From Verrucomicrobiota bacterium (lineage in GTDB: Bacteria > Verrucomicrobiota > Verrucomicrobiia > Verrucomicrobiales > Akkermansiaceae): DNA of 64,000 nucleotides. The notes under the pieces are model-generated. The model was not told where the DNA came from and made no database searches. It worked only from the letters and a program-made list of their open reading frames with translations. The stretch spans positions 1 to 64,000 of the forward strand of contig RDYP01000011.1 of assembly GCA_004293445.1 (NCBI GenBank), given 5' to 3'. Shown piece by piece: positions 29,256 through 39,072 of the stretch (the stretch's first letter is position 1; each line of letters opens with the position of its first letter). The translations under genes and the position numbers were made by a program.

Positions 29256-30248
29256 TCAGGTTTCCTCGCGGAAGGGTTCGGCGCGGCCCTTCGTGATGCA
29301 GGAGTTCAGCCAGTGAATGAGCTGGTTGACTTCAGGACTTTCGCGGCGGAGGGCATCGAGGGCCTGCCAATCGATGTGCTGGCGGCTGTGAGGGGCGGCG
29401 ATGCGGTGGATGTCGAGTCGCTCCATGAGGGCCTCGGTTTCGCGCGGATGGGCGTTGAGGATGTGGGCGGCGCGTGGCAGGTCATCGATGGCCTGTGCGG
29501 TGAGGCCGAAGGACATGACGCCGACGCCGAAGGCGGCGTTGAGGCGGCGGAGGCCGTCGGCGAGGGCTTCGTCTTCGATGGGAGCGGCGTAGAGTAGTTC
29601 GCCACCTTGGGCCCACATCGATGAGGAGAGGGCTTGGAAGAAATCTTCGCGGAAGCTACCGAGGGTCGGCTGAATGCGCAGGCGTGCGGCGTGCAGACGG
29701 AAGGGAGGAAGGCCGAGTCGCTGTTTGAGAGCGAGCATGGTGGGATCAAGGGAGAGTTCCTCGTCAGGTGCGTCGCCGGTTTCCCAATCGACGAGAACGG
29801 CTTCGGGGAATTTCCAAAGATTCCCGAGGGGAGAGCCCTGTGCGAAGGCTTGGCGGAAGACGAAGGGGAAGCGTCCGTTGACGTCGAAGTAGCGCATGAC
29901 CACTGCGCGGAACTTGCTGAGGCGTTCCAGAGCGAGGTCGATCGCACCGTTGTCGCCACCGAAGTCATCCATCCGGCCGTGGCTGAGGGCGAGGAGCTCT
30001 TGAGCTCCGGTGAGGGCGGGCACGGGTGCGGTGCGGCGGTAGTAGCCCTGGCCTTTCTCCACCTTGGCGATCGGCGAGGCCGGGTCGCAGGACATGATGG
30101 AGAAATGGTAGCGGAGCGAGGCGTCGGAATAGGCTCCTTCCAATTGCAGGCGGGCGAGGCGAATGAGCTCGGTTCCTTTGATCGACTCGGAAGGATTGCT
30201 CGGAAGAAGCGGGGGGAGGATCTCCGTTAGCTGAGTGCGTAAGCTCAT
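29256..30248 (-). CDS. Conserved hypothetical protein with possible N-terminal winged helix
   Basis: Long ORF on the strand of its neighbour; no domain recognised with certainty. Confidence 0.55.
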   Translation of the reverse strand: MSLRTQLTEILPPLLPSNPSESIKGTELIRLARLQLEGAYSDASLRYHFSIMSCDPASPIAKVEKGQGYYRRTAPVPALTGAQELLALSHGRMDDFGGDNGAIDLALERLSKFRAVVMRYFDVNGRFPFVFRQAFAQGSPLGNLWKFPEAVLVDWETGDAPDEELSLDPTMLALKQRLGLPPFRLHAARLRIQPTLGSFREDFFQALSSSMWAQGGELLYAAPIEDEALADGLRRLNAAFGVGVMSFGLTAQAIDDLPRAAHILNAHPRETEALMERLDIHRIAAPHSRQHIDWQALDALRRESPEVNQLIHWLNSCITKGRAEPFREET

Positions 30249-30425
30249 GTGGATGGGGAAATTGCGCTGGAAGCGGGGGTGAGGGATTCCACTTCGTCGC
30301 GTGTCCCGGCATCAAGCTCCAATGGTGAGAATTTGAAAAATCCGGGTCATGCAAGGCGCTCTTTTTGTGAATCTTGCGCGCTCTTGCATCCTGGAGGGCC
30401 CTGAAGCAGGATATTCGCGTCCAAC

Positions 30426-31127
30426 ATGAGAGCTTTTTTCGTCTTTTGTCTTTTCGCCGTTCTTCCCTTGCATGCGGCCCAGCCGGATGCGGCCGCGATG
30501 ATCCGGGGCATTCGTTTGTCCGCCACGCTCCAGCAGTGCGATTTGAGCGGGGTGATTCGCAAGGATGGGCAGCCGCCGATGCCGCTGCAGTTCTTCGTCC
30601 GGGAGCAGAACATGCAGTTCCGTTTGGGGAGCGGAGAGCGTTTTCACGTCCGATTGGGCGATGAGAAATGCGAATTGCTGTCGCTCGATGATGCGGGGAA
30701 GACGGCGGTGTTTCCGGATTCCCGTTTGCGGAAGTCGGTCGGTGGCAGTGACTTGACCTACGAAGATCTGACCTTGCGATTTCTCTACTGGCCGGGTGCG
30801 CGCTTGGAGGGTGAGGAGAAGATCGATGGCGAGGACTGCTACCGGATTCGTTTGGACAATCCGGGGCGGGAGGGGGCCTTCGGGGTGGTTTACGTGTGGG
30901 TTCACAAAAAATACGGGGCCTTTTGGCGGATCAAAGCGCACGATCGCAAGGGCATGCCGATCAAACAGTTCCAAGTGAGCAAGGTGATGCAGTTGCCTGG
31001 CGGCAAGGGCTACACGATTCAGACGATGAGGATCAGTCGGCTGGATGATCAGGGCCGGGTGGAATCGATCACTTACCTGGAATTCGACAAACCGAAGATC
31101 GCGGGGCCGAAGGGGCCGCGGCGCTGA
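30426..31127 (+). CDS. Outer-membrane lipoprotein-sorting-like (LolA-fold) exported protein
   Basis: Signal-like N-terminus MRAFFVFCLFAVLPLHA; LTYEDLTLRFLYWPGARLEGEEKIDGEDCYRIRL. Confidence 0.7.
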   Translation: MRAFFVFCLFAVLPLHAAQPDAAAMIRGIRLSATLQQCDLSGVIRKDGQPPMPLQFFVREQNMQFRLGSGERFHVRLGDEKCELLSLDDAGKTAVFPDSRLRKSVGGSDLTYEDLTLRFLYWPGARLEGEEKIDGEDCYRIRLDNPGREGAFGVVYVWVHKKYGAFWRIKAHDRKGMPIKQFQVSKVMQLPGGKGYTIQTMRISRLDDQGRVESITYLEFDKPKIAGPKGPRR

Positions 31128-31147
31128 TGGCGCTGTGGTTTTTTTCG
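31118..31147 (+). terminator. Possible weak intrinsic terminator
   Basis: CGGCGC-TGATG-GCGCTG short stem followed by a run of seven T. Confidence 0.35.
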
Positions 31148-31157
31148 TGGGAGCCCT

Positions 31158-33200
31158 CTAAAAGGGTTCGTCGTCGGACCAAGGGCTATCGTTGCCGACC
31201 TTCCATTCTTCGATGAGTTCCGCGGGGAAGTCATCAAGGAAGCGCGAGGGGTGGCAGAGGATGTCGCCGGTGTAGGACTTCGGGTTCATCATCGGGTAGC
31301 TCAGGTAGAGCTCGTCCTTGGCGCGGGTGATGGCGACGTAGAAGAGTCGGCGTTCTTCCTCGATGAGGTCGGGGTCGTCGGCGTCGAGGATGCGGCCGTT
31401 TGGGAATTGTCCATCGACGAGCCAGATGAGGAAGACCGCCTTCCATTCGAGTCCTTTGGCCTGGTGAATGGAAGAGAGGGTCACTTTCTCATCGTCGCTT
31501 TCCGCTGTCTCGCCCGTGGGTTGGCCATCGGTGCCGCTCATCAGTGAGAGCTGCTCCAGGAATTCGAGGATGTCGTCGAAGTTCCCGGCGTATTGCGACA
31601 ATTGCTCGATATCGGCGCGGCGGGAGTCGGCATTGTCGAAACTTGCGGTGAGGTATTCGGCGTAGAGTCCCTCGAGGATTGAGAAGATCATCGCCGCGGG
31701 GCTGGCGAAGGTCGAGCCTGAGCTGAGTTCGTCGAGGGTATAGCAGAGTTGTTCCCAGTGTTTGGCGGACTTTTTGGGGACCTTGAAGCCGAGGAGAAGG
31801 TCCGACCACTTGGCGGGTGGGTTTGGGTTTTCGGCCTGTCCGCTGGCGAGCCATGCGCTCCAGAGTTTCGCAGCGGTGCCGGGGCCGCAGCCTGGGAGCA
31901 GGGAGACCATGCGGAGGAAGGAGACTTCGTCGCGGCGATTGACGACGAAGCGCATGAAGGCGGCGATGTCTTTGATATGGGCTTGCTCGAAAAAGCGCAG
32001 TCCGCTGGTGATGGCGAAAGGGATCCCGCGGCGGGTGAGTTCCATTTGGATCTCGAGGCTCTGGAAATGGGCGCGGTAGAGGACGGCCATTTCTTCGAGG
32101 GCGATGCCTTCATCCCGCAGTTCCAGCATGCGTTGGGCGACGAAGGCGGCTTGGGAGTTCGGGTCTTGGAGGGGGACGAGAGCGGGCTTGATCCCGAGCG
32201 GGGAGCGGGACGAGCGGAGATCCTTTTCGAATCGGCCCGAGTTGGCTCGGATGGCGGCGTTCGAGAGATCGAGGATTTCCGGGACGCTGCGGTAGTTGGT
32301 TTCGATCGTGTGAACGACGGCACCGGGGTAGCGGAGGGGGAAGCCGAGGATGAGTTTCATGTCGGCACCCCGCCAGGAGTAGATCGACTGGGCGTCGTCG
32401 CCGACGGCCATGAGGCTGTTGGTCTCGCCGGCAAGGAGATCGATCATGCGGCTTTGGACCTGGTTCGTGTCTTGGTATTCGTCGACGAGGATGTGTTTGA
32501 AGCGTTTTTGGTAGAGGGCGAGGATGTCGGGCCTGTCTTCGAAGAGTTGGACCGTGCGGGAGAGCAGGTCGTCGAAGTCCATCGAATTGGTCGCCTGTTT
32601 TTTGGCGATGTAGCCTTGGCGGACTTGTTCGATGGCCGCGATCCATTCGTAGAAGTGATCGTAGCGGGCGCCGATGATTTGCTCGATGGGTTCGCCGGTG
32701 TTTTCGACGAGGGAGAAGATCGAAGCGAGGACGTCGGGTTTCGGGAAGCGGCGTTGCTTGGTGTCGATGTCGCAGGTGCCGATGACCGCGTTGAGCATGG
32801 ATTTCTGGTCGTCGCGATCGAGGATCGAAAAGGATCGGGTGAAGCCGATTTCCTCGGCGTGGTGGCGGAGAATGCGGGAGCCGATGGAGTGGAAGGTGCC
32901 AGCCCAGAGGGGGGAAGTGTCATGCGGGGCGAGATCGCGGACGCGGTCGGTCATTTCGCGAGCCGCCTTGTTGGTGAACGTGAGGAGGAGGACTTGGCGG
33001 GCATCGATGCCGTGGTCGAGCAGCCAGGCGACTCGGTAGGTGAGGGTTCGCGTCTTGCCGGAGCCGGCACCGGCGATGACGAGCGCGCGTCCGGGAGGGG
33101 AGGAGACGGCGGCGTATTGCTCGGCATTGAGTTCGGCGCGGTAATCGATGCCGGATGCCGGGCCGGGGGTCCGGCGGTGTAGGGTGTATTCGCGCGCCAC
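31158..33200 (-). CDS. UvrD/PcrA/Rep-type superfamily 1 DNA helicase
   Basis: LNAEQYAAV, VIAGAGSGKTRTLTYRVAWLL, VDEYQDTNQVQ, VGDDAQSIYSWRGAD. Confidence 0.92.
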   Translation of the reverse strand: MAREYTLHRRTPGPASGIDYRAELNAEQYAAVSSPPGRALVIAGAGSGKTRTLTYRVAWLLDHGIDARQVLLLTFTNKAAREMTDRVRDLAPHDTSPLWAGTFHSIGSRILRHHAEEIGFTRSFSILDRDDQKSMLNAVIGTCDIDTKQRRFPKPDVLASIFSLVENTGEPIEQIIGARYDHFYEWIAAIEQVRQGYIAKKQATNSMDFDDLLSRTVQLFEDRPDILALYQKRFKHILVDEYQDTNQVQSRMIDLLAGETNSLMAVGDDAQSIYSWRGADMKLILGFPLRYPGAVVHTIETNYRSVPEILDLSNAAIRANSGRFEKDLRSSRSPLGIKPALVPLQDPNSQAAFVAQRMLELRDEGIALEEMAVLYRAHFQSLEIQMELTRRGIPFAITSGLRFFEQAHIKDIAAFMRFVVNRRDEVSFLRMVSLLPGCGPGTAAKLWSAWLASGQAENPNPPAKWSDLLLGFKVPKKSAKHWEQLCYTLDELSSGSTFASPAAMIFSILEGLYAEYLTASFDNADSRRADIEQLSQYAGNFDDILEFLEQLSLMSGTDGQPTGETAESDDEKVTLSSIHQAKGLEWKAVFLIWLVDGQFPNGRILDADDPDLIEEERRLFYVAITRAKDELYLSYPMMNPKSYTGDILCHPSRFLDDFPAELIEEWKVGNDSPWSDDEPF

Positions 33201-33293
33201 GCGGGAAGCTTCGGGGATTTTGGCTGGGGATCAAGTGTGGCTGCTCAGCTTGAGAAAGGATCGGCTTCGGATTTGACAGGGTCGGGCAGAGGC

Positions 33294-34109
33294 ATGAAGC
33301 TCTTTTTGAGACTCGGTCTCATCAAGGCGGCTTTCTTTGGTGGGTGCGGGGTGAATGGTTTGATGACCTCTTTTCGATACGTCCTGAACATCGGCACCTT
33401 GGCCACGTGGCTGATGGTGGCGGGGGCGAGTATTTTGGTGGCGGTGGTCGAGGTGGAAGAGCGTTTGCCCGTGTTGGAGGAGAATGGGCGGGATGAGGTG
33501 GAATTGTCGGTGGTTCCGCTTGCGATGGGTTCCGCTCCAGCGCGGTCGGGGGAGGATGCTGCCGACGAGCTTGCATCGGTGGACGTCGCGGAGAGCGTCG
33601 AGCTGCCCGAGACGCCTGCTTTACCCGAGATACCGGATTTGGCGGAGTGGGAGCCTTTGCCGGAAATCCCGCGCATGCCGGAGCGGCGTGAAGCACCGGA
33701 TAAAGAGCGGGCGGTGGCGGAGGATCGACCTCGGGTGGCGGCTGTCGCGCCCCAGGGGAACAGCTCGGGTCGGGACGCTGCCGCGGCGGGTGGTGTGGGA
33801 TCCGGGAGAGGTGAGGGTAGGGGTCGTGCTGATGGTGCAGGGTCGAGTGCGGTGGGTTCCGAGCGCTGGGTGGGCGGTCGGATGCCGAGGCCGAATTACC
33901 CGGCGGCGGCGCGTCGGAGCGGACAGGAGGGGCGGGTGGTGGTGCAGTTTTCGGTCGATGAGCGGGGCGACGTGGTGGACGCGAAAATCACCAGCTCTTG
34001 TCCGCATTCGACGCTCAACGAAGAAGCCTTGCGGACGGTGCGTCGCTGGAAATTTCGTCCCGGTCCGCGGGCGAGCGCTTCGCGTCCGATCATTTTCAAA
34101 CTGAAGTGA
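33294..34109 (+). CDS. TonB-family energy transducer
   Basis: One TM, Pro/Glu-rich spacer, C-terminal PNYPAAARRSGQEGRVVVQFSVDERGDV...ALRTVRRWKFRPG; start uncertain. Confidence 0.85.
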   Translation: MKLFLRLGLIKAAFFGGCGVNGLMTSFRYVLNIGTLATWLMVAGASILVAVVEVEERLPVLEENGRDEVELSVVPLAMGSAPARSGEDAADELASVDVAESVELPETPALPEIPDLAEWEPLPEIPRMPERREAPDKERAVAEDRPRVAAVAPQGNSSGRDAAAAGGVGSGRGEGRGRADGAGSSAVGSERWVGGRMPRPNYPAAARRSGQEGRVVVQFSVDERGDVVDAKITSSCPHSTLNEEALRTVRRWKFRPGPRASASRPIIFKLK

Positions 34110-34112
34110 GCC

Positions 34113-34778
34113 ATGCTTGTATCTAATATCGTGCTGAAAACTTTCGAGGAAGGCGGCTGGATCATGTGGCCGGTTGCTGCGACCTTCTTCATGGCGCTGT
34201 GTGTGCTGTTAGAGCGTGGTTTGTGGTGGATTTCGCTGAGGCGTTCGATGCGACCCGAATTGCGGGAACAGGCGCGTGAAGCGCTTGGAACAGGCGACTT
34301 CGCTCGGGTATGGGCTCTGGGCGAGAAGGAAGCGGATCCTTTTTTGCGGAATCTCAACGAGGGAATTTCGCATGCTCACACCTCGATGCTCGCGGCGATG
34401 CACTTGCACGCGACGTCGTGGGTTGAGAAAGCGGAGGCGCGGATGTGGGTTTTGGGGACCATCATCACGCTCGCTCCCTTGCTTGGCTTGCTGGGCACGG
34501 TGGTGGGCTTGATGGGTTCCTTCGCGTCCTTGGGCGACCAAGAGTTGGGTGTGATGAAGGTGACCGGGGGGATTTCCGAGGCCCTGATCGCCACGGCGGC
34601 GGGGCTGGCGATCGCGATCGGTTGCTTGTTGCCTTACAATTTTTTCCGCAAGCGGGTGTCGAGCTTTCGGATGGCTTTCGAGTCGTGGATCAACCATTCC
34701 GAATTGTTGGTCCAGTCGGCGAAGGCCCACGGGCACGACCTCGAGTCCTTCGCCACGGGGCGTCATTCCAAACCTTGA
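34113..34778 (+). CDS. MotA/TolQ/ExbB proton channel family protein
   Basis: TIITLAPLLGLLGTVVGLMGSF and GISEALIATAAGLAIAI. Confidence 0.9.
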   Translation: MLVSNIVLKTFEEGGWIMWPVAATFFMALCVLLERGLWWISLRRSMRPELREQAREALGTGDFARVWALGEKEADPFLRNLNEGISHAHTSMLAAMHLHATSWVEKAEARMWVLGTIITLAPLLGLLGTVVGLMGSFASLGDQELGVMKVTGGISEALIATAAGLAIAIGCLLPYNFFRKRVSSFRMAFESWINHSELLVQSAKAHGHDLESFATGRHSKP

Positions 34779-34784
34779 AGTGCG

Positions 34785-35207
34785 ATGCCGGTGAAGCTTC
34801 AGAGCGCGGAGTCCGCGCATGACGAGGAGGCGCGGATCGAGATCGTGCCCTTGATCGATATCATGTTTTTCCTGCTCGCCAGTTTCATGATGGTCAGCTT
34901 GAGCATGACCCAGCTTCATCGGGTGGATTTGAAGTTGCCTGTTTCATCGTCGGCGGTTGCGGAGAAACGGACGCCGCCGATCCACCTCGCGATTGATGCC
35001 CATGGTGTGGCGAGCTGGGACGCGGTGGTGGTCACCCCGCAGGAGATCACCCGTCGTTTGACGGACTTGAAGCCAAGCGAGGAGACGCGGGTGATGATCG
35101 CGGCCGATCAGGACTGTCGACACCAGTATGTGTTGGCGGTGCTGGATGCGGTGAAGGCGGCGAAGGTCGACAAAGTGAGTTTTGAAACCCTATCTCCGAA
35201 GCCGTGA
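34785..35207 (+). CDS. ExbD/TolR family biopolymer transport protein
   Basis: IEIVPLIDIMFFLLASFMM TM with conserved Asp. Confidence 0.9.
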   Translation: MPVKLQSAESAHDEEARIEIVPLIDIMFFLLASFMMVSLSMTQLHRVDLKLPVSSSAVAEKRTPPIHLAIDAHGVASWDAVVVTPQEITRRLTDLKPSEETRVMIAADQDCRHQYVLAVLDAVKAAKVDKVSFETLSPKP

Positions 35208-35668
35208 GTGCCGTTCGATTTCTGCCTTTTTTCAATGCGGCCGGCTGCTTGGTGTTGCTGGGTGTCGTGCTCTTCCAGTGGAGGGCGGGGCAGGAGGTTT
35301 CTCGCCGTCTGCACGAGAGCCGCAGTGTGGAAATCGTGGAGCGCAATGCACGGGCCGAGGCCGAGGAACTGGGGAAGCGCTTGCAGGCGGATGTGGACGG
35401 CTTGAAGGCATCGATCGACTCCATGCGTCACGCGGCGGAGCTTTCCGGGCGGGACTTGGCGGCGAAGGATGTGGAGTTGAAAACGATGGTCGCGGCGATG
35501 GAGCAGGCTCGGGAGCGGATTGCGGCTTGGGAAGCCGCGGTGCGGGATCGGGACGAGGCGATTGCGGCACGGGATCTTCGTTTGAAAGAGTTGGATGCGC
35601 TCTTGTCCGCGACTCGCAAGCGCTTGGACGAAGCCGTGGCGGAGTTGGGGAAGGCCGGGGCGCGTTAG
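35204..35668 (+). CDS. Hypothetical membrane-anchored coiled-coil protein
   Basis: GTG start overlapping exbD stop; N-terminal TM then long coiled-coil. Confidence 0.6.
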   Translation: MSAVRFLPFFNAAGCLVLLGVVLFQWRAGQEVSRRLHESRSVEIVERNARAEAEELGKRLQADVDGLKASIDSMRHAAELSGRDLAAKDVELKTMVAAMEQARERIAAWEAAVRDRDEAIAARDLRLKELDALLSATRKRLDEAVAELGKAGAR

Positions 35669-35735
35669 GCATTGCCCTGTTGGACGTGCTCGGTGGGGGT
35701 TGACGAGGCGGGCGGCGAGTGGCAGGTAAGCGGGC

Positions 35736-36278
35736 ATGTTTCCCGAAGACGAAAAGGAGCCGGTCTCTGCCGCCGATCCTGAGATTTCTGATGTTGCCGC
35801 CCCGGAGAGTGATCCTGTCACGGATTTGGAGGCGGATGTGGCGAAGTGGCGTGAGCTTGCGATTCGCACCGCGGCCGATCTTGATAATTTCCGCAAGCGA
35901 TCGGCACGCGACCGCGAGGATGCGATTCGTTACGCCAACCAAGGCCTGCTCGAGGATCTGCTGCCGGTGATCGATAACTTCGAGATGGGGATGCAGGCGG
36001 CGGCGCAGGACAAGAGTTCGATGATTTACATCGGAATGGACATGGTTCGGCGCCAGCTCAACGACTTCTTGGGGAGCCAGGGCGTGGTTGAGATTCCGGC
36101 GGAGGGAGAGATGTTCGATCCGAACCGTCATGAGGCGGTGTCGCAGGAAGCGGGCGAGGAAGAGGGGCGCGTGCTGCGTGTCCATCGCCGTGGTTTCATG
36201 CTGCGGGATCGTTTGTTACGCCCAGCCACGGTGGTGGTCGCGAAGGCCATGGTGGACAACGAGGAAGGAGAAGGGTGA
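35736..36278 (+). CDS. grpE: Nucleotide exchange factor GrpE
   Basis: [43 protein letters not shown]. Confidence 0.92.
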   Translation: MFPEDEKEPVSAADPEISDVAAPESDPVTDLEADVAKWRELAIRTAADLDNFRKRSARDREDAIRYANQGLLEDLLPVIDNFEMGMQAAAQDKSSMIYIGMDMVRRQLNDFLGSQGVVEIPAEGEMFDPNRHEAVSQEAGEEEGRVLRVHRRGFMLRDRLLRPATVVVAKAMVDNEEGEG

Positions 36279-36280
36279 CC

Positions 36281-37411
36281 ATGGCCGGCAAACGCGATTA
36301 CTACGAAATCCTCGGTGTGTCTCGGGATGCGAGTCCGGAGGAGATCAAAAAGTCCTACCGCAAGCTCGCGGTGAAGTTCCATCCGGACAAGAATCCCGGC
36401 GACCACGAGTCCGAGGAGAAGTTCAAGGAACTGGGCGAGGCCTATGAAGCGCTGAGCGATGCGGACAAGCGTGCCGCCTACGATCGATACGGTCACCAAG
36501 CCTTCAGTGGAGGCGGTGGTGGTGGAGGCGGCTTCCACGATCCGATGGATCTGTTCTCACAGGTTTTCGGTGGCGCTTTCGGCGGTGGTTTCGAGGAATT
36601 TTTCGGCGGGGGTCGGCGTCAGCGTTCCGGCAAGCAGCGCGGCAGCGATCTGCGCTATGACCTCGAGATCAGTTTGGAGGAGGCAGCGCGGGGTTCTGAG
36701 AAAGAATTGGAAATCGAGCATTTCGGCCCCTGTGGCACCTGTCATTCGAGCGGGTCGAAAAGCGGAGGTGGCAGTCGCGCGTGCACGAGTTGCGGTGGGC
36801 GCGGTGTCGTCGCGCGTCAGGCGGGGATTTTCATTCAGCAAGCGACCTGTCCGGAGTGTCGGGGTGCGGGTGAGATGGTCAGCGATCCTTGCGGTAACTG
36901 CGGCGGGGATGGTCGGGTCCATAAGACCAGCAGGATCAAGATCCGCATCCCGGCGGGAGTTGAGGACGGCACTCGGCTGCGTTCGACCGGGAACGGTGAT
37001 GCCGGAGTCCGCGGGGGGGCGGCAGGCGACTTGTATGTCTTTTTGCACGTCAAGGAGCACGACGTCTTCGAGCGCGAAGGCAACGATCTGTTCTGCGAGG
37101 TGCCGATGCGCTTCAGTGTCGCCACACTCGGCGGCGAACTGGAGGTGCCGACTCTGGACGGGAAGGCATCGATCAAGATTCCTGCCGGCACTCAAGGCGG
37201 CACCTTGTTCCGTCTGCGGGAGCGTGGTGTGCCGACGCTCAATGGCGGGAAAAAGGGAGACCTCCATGTCCGGGTGCAGGTCGAGGTGCCGACGAAATTG
37301 AATGCAGAGCAGCAGGAAAAGCTGCGTGAATTCGCGGGTTCGATCGGGGATCACAATTCGCCGATGCAGGAGTCGTTTTTCCAGAAAGCGCGGCGCTTTT
37401 TTGATCTTTGA
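36281..37411 (+). CDS. dnaJ: Chaperone DnaJ
   Basis: [36 protein letters not shown]-domain, G/F region, four CxxC zinc repeats. Confidence 0.95.
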   Translation: MAGKRDYYEILGVSRDASPEEIKKSYRKLAVKFHPDKNPGDHESEEKFKELGEAYEALSDADKRAAYDRYGHQAFSGGGGGGGGFHDPMDLFSQVFGGAFGGGFEEFFGGGRRQRSGKQRGSDLRYDLEISLEEAARGSEKELEIEHFGPCGTCHSSGSKSGGGSRACTSCGGRGVVARQAGIFIQQATCPECRGAGEMVSDPCGNCGGDGRVHKTSRIKIRIPAGVEDGTRLRSTGNGDAGVRGGAAGDLYVFLHVKEHDVFEREGNDLFCEVPMRFSVATLGGELEVPTLDGKASIKIPAGTQGGTLFRLRERGVPTLNGGKKGDLHVRVQVEVPTKLNAEQQEKLREFAGSIGDHNSPMQESFFQKARRFFDL

Positions 37412-37423
37412 GAGGAGGGTTCC

Positions 37424-38173
37424 ATGGCGCGATTTTTCCTCAGTCCTGAAGCGTGGGGCGTCCGTCCAGCGTTGATCGGTGACGAGGCCAAGCACGCTGC
37501 GCAGGTGTTGCGCGTGCGTCGGGGGGATCGTGTCACGGTGTTCGATGGTCGCGGTCGTTCGGCCGCGGCCGAGGTGCTCGAGGTGGGCAAGGCGGAGCTT
37601 CTTTTGCAATTGGGCGATGCCGTGTCGCGCCCGCCTTTGCTACCGGAGATTCGCTTGGCTCAGGCGGTGCCGAAGGGAAAGACGATGGACCTCGTGGTTC
37701 AGAAGGCAGTGGAATTGGGCGTGGCCGCGATCCAGCCGCTGATCACCCGGCACACGGTCGTTCAGGTGGATGGGGATGATGCCGCGCGGAAGTCGCAGAA
37801 GTGGCAGCGCGTTGCCTTGGAGGCCTGCAAGCAGTGCGGGCAGGACCTTTTGCCGGAAGTGGCTTCGGTCCGGGACTTCGCGGAGTGGCTGCCGTCGGAG
37901 CAGGGTGAACTGCGGATCATCGCGTCGCTGTTCCCTGGCGCGCGGCCGCTGCGTGAGATCCTGCGTGGTGCATCGGTCCCGAGGACGGTGACATTCCTGG
38001 TGGGGCCGGAGGGAGATTTTTCGCAAGAGGAAGGGGCTGCCGCCGTGGCCGCCGGTTTCCAGCCGGCCAGCTTGGGAGAGATCGTGCTAAGGGCCGAGAC
38101 GGCGTCGTTCTTCGGTGTCTCGGCGATTCGTTATGAGTTCGCTGCTGCAACGCGGCAGCAAGAGGTTCCGTAA
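37424..38173 (+). CDS. rsmE: 16S rRNA m3U1498 methyltransferase
   Basis: HAAQVLRVRRGDRVTVFDG, FLVGPEGDFSQEE. Confidence 0.9.
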   Translation: MARFFLSPEAWGVRPALIGDEAKHAAQVLRVRRGDRVTVFDGRGRSAAAEVLEVGKAELLLQLGDAVSRPPLLPEIRLAQAVPKGKTMDLVVQKAVELGVAAIQPLITRHTVVQVDGDDAARKSQKWQRVALEACKQCGQDLLPEVASVRDFAEWLPSEQGELRIIASLFPGARPLREILRGASVPRTVTFLVGPEGDFSQEEGAAAVAAGFQPASLGEIVLRAETASFFGVSAIRYEFAAATRQQEVP

Positions 38174-38183
38174 GTCCTGTGGA

Positions 38184-39005
38184 TCAGGGTTTCTGGCATT
38201 TCGGGCACCAGTAGGTGGAGCGCTGTCCCATGACCGCATGGCGGATCGGGGTGCCGCAGACCCGACAGGGCTCGTTTTTCCGTTCATAGACGAAGAGTCG
38301 TTGGCGAAAGTAGCCGGGCTGGCCGTCGGAGTGGAGGAAGTCGCGCAGGGTGGTGCCGCCTTGGTTGATGGAATCAGAAAGGACCTCCCGGATGGCGATG
38401 ACGAGTTTTCCGAGGCGGGGTTTTGAGAGCGAGCGGGCTTCGGCGTCGGGGCGGATGCGGGCGCGAAAAAGGGCTTCGCTGGCGTAGATGTTGCCAACGC
38501 CAACGACGACTTTGGGGTCCATGATGACCAGCTTGATGGCAGCGGAACGTGAGCTGCAGGCTGCTGCGAGATGTTTTGGGGTGAAGTCTTTTTCGAGGGG
38601 TTCGGGGCCGAGTTGGGCGAGCAGCGGGTGGAGGAGGGGATCGCCCTGTGGGATGTGGATGAGGAGGCCGAAGCGGCGGGGGTCGTGATAGCGGAGTTGG
38701 CGCCCGGAATCGAGGGTGATGGCGATGTGATCGTGTTTCTTGAAATCGGCTGCCGGGTCGGCGATGCGCAGGCTGCCGGACATGCCGAGGTGGACGATGA
38801 GGCTGCCGGAGCGCTCGAGGTCGAGAATGAGGTATTTCGCGCGTCGTCGCACGGCGGTGAAGCGGTTGCCGGCAAGGTCGTCGAGCGAGTCCGGTACGGG
38901 CAGCCGCAGTCCCCGATGGCGGACGATCACCTCGAGGACGGTTTTGCCGATCAGGTGGGGCTCGACGCCGCGGCGTGTGGTCTCGACTTCGGGCAGTTCG
39001 GGCAT
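38184..39005 (-). CDS. mutM: Formamidopyrimidine-DNA glycosylase
   Basis: MPELPEVETTRRGVEPHLIG start, C-terminal zinc finger CRVCGTPIRHAVMGQRSTYWCPKC. Confidence 0.95.
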   Translation of the reverse strand: MPELPEVETTRRGVEPHLIGKTVLEVIVRHRGLRLPVPDSLDDLAGNRFTAVRRRAKYLILDLERSGSLIVHLGMSGSLRIADPAADFKKHDHIAITLDSGRQLRYHDPRRFGLLIHIPQGDPLLHPLLAQLGPEPLEKDFTPKHLAAACSSRSAAIKLVIMDPKVVVGVGNIYASEALFRARIRPDAEARSLSKPRLGKLVIAIREVLSDSINQGGTTLRDFLHSDGQPGYFRQRLFVYERKNEPCRVCGTPIRHAVMGQRSTYWCPKCQKP

Positions 39006-39072
39006 GGCGTTGCGGTGGGGGCTTGCGCTCTGCGCCAATTCGCGGGCGTGGAATGGCCTGTGGTGGCTGAAC

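Noticed and set aside
31749-33182. 477-aa plus-strand ORF
   Set aside because: Antisense of the UvrD-like helicase
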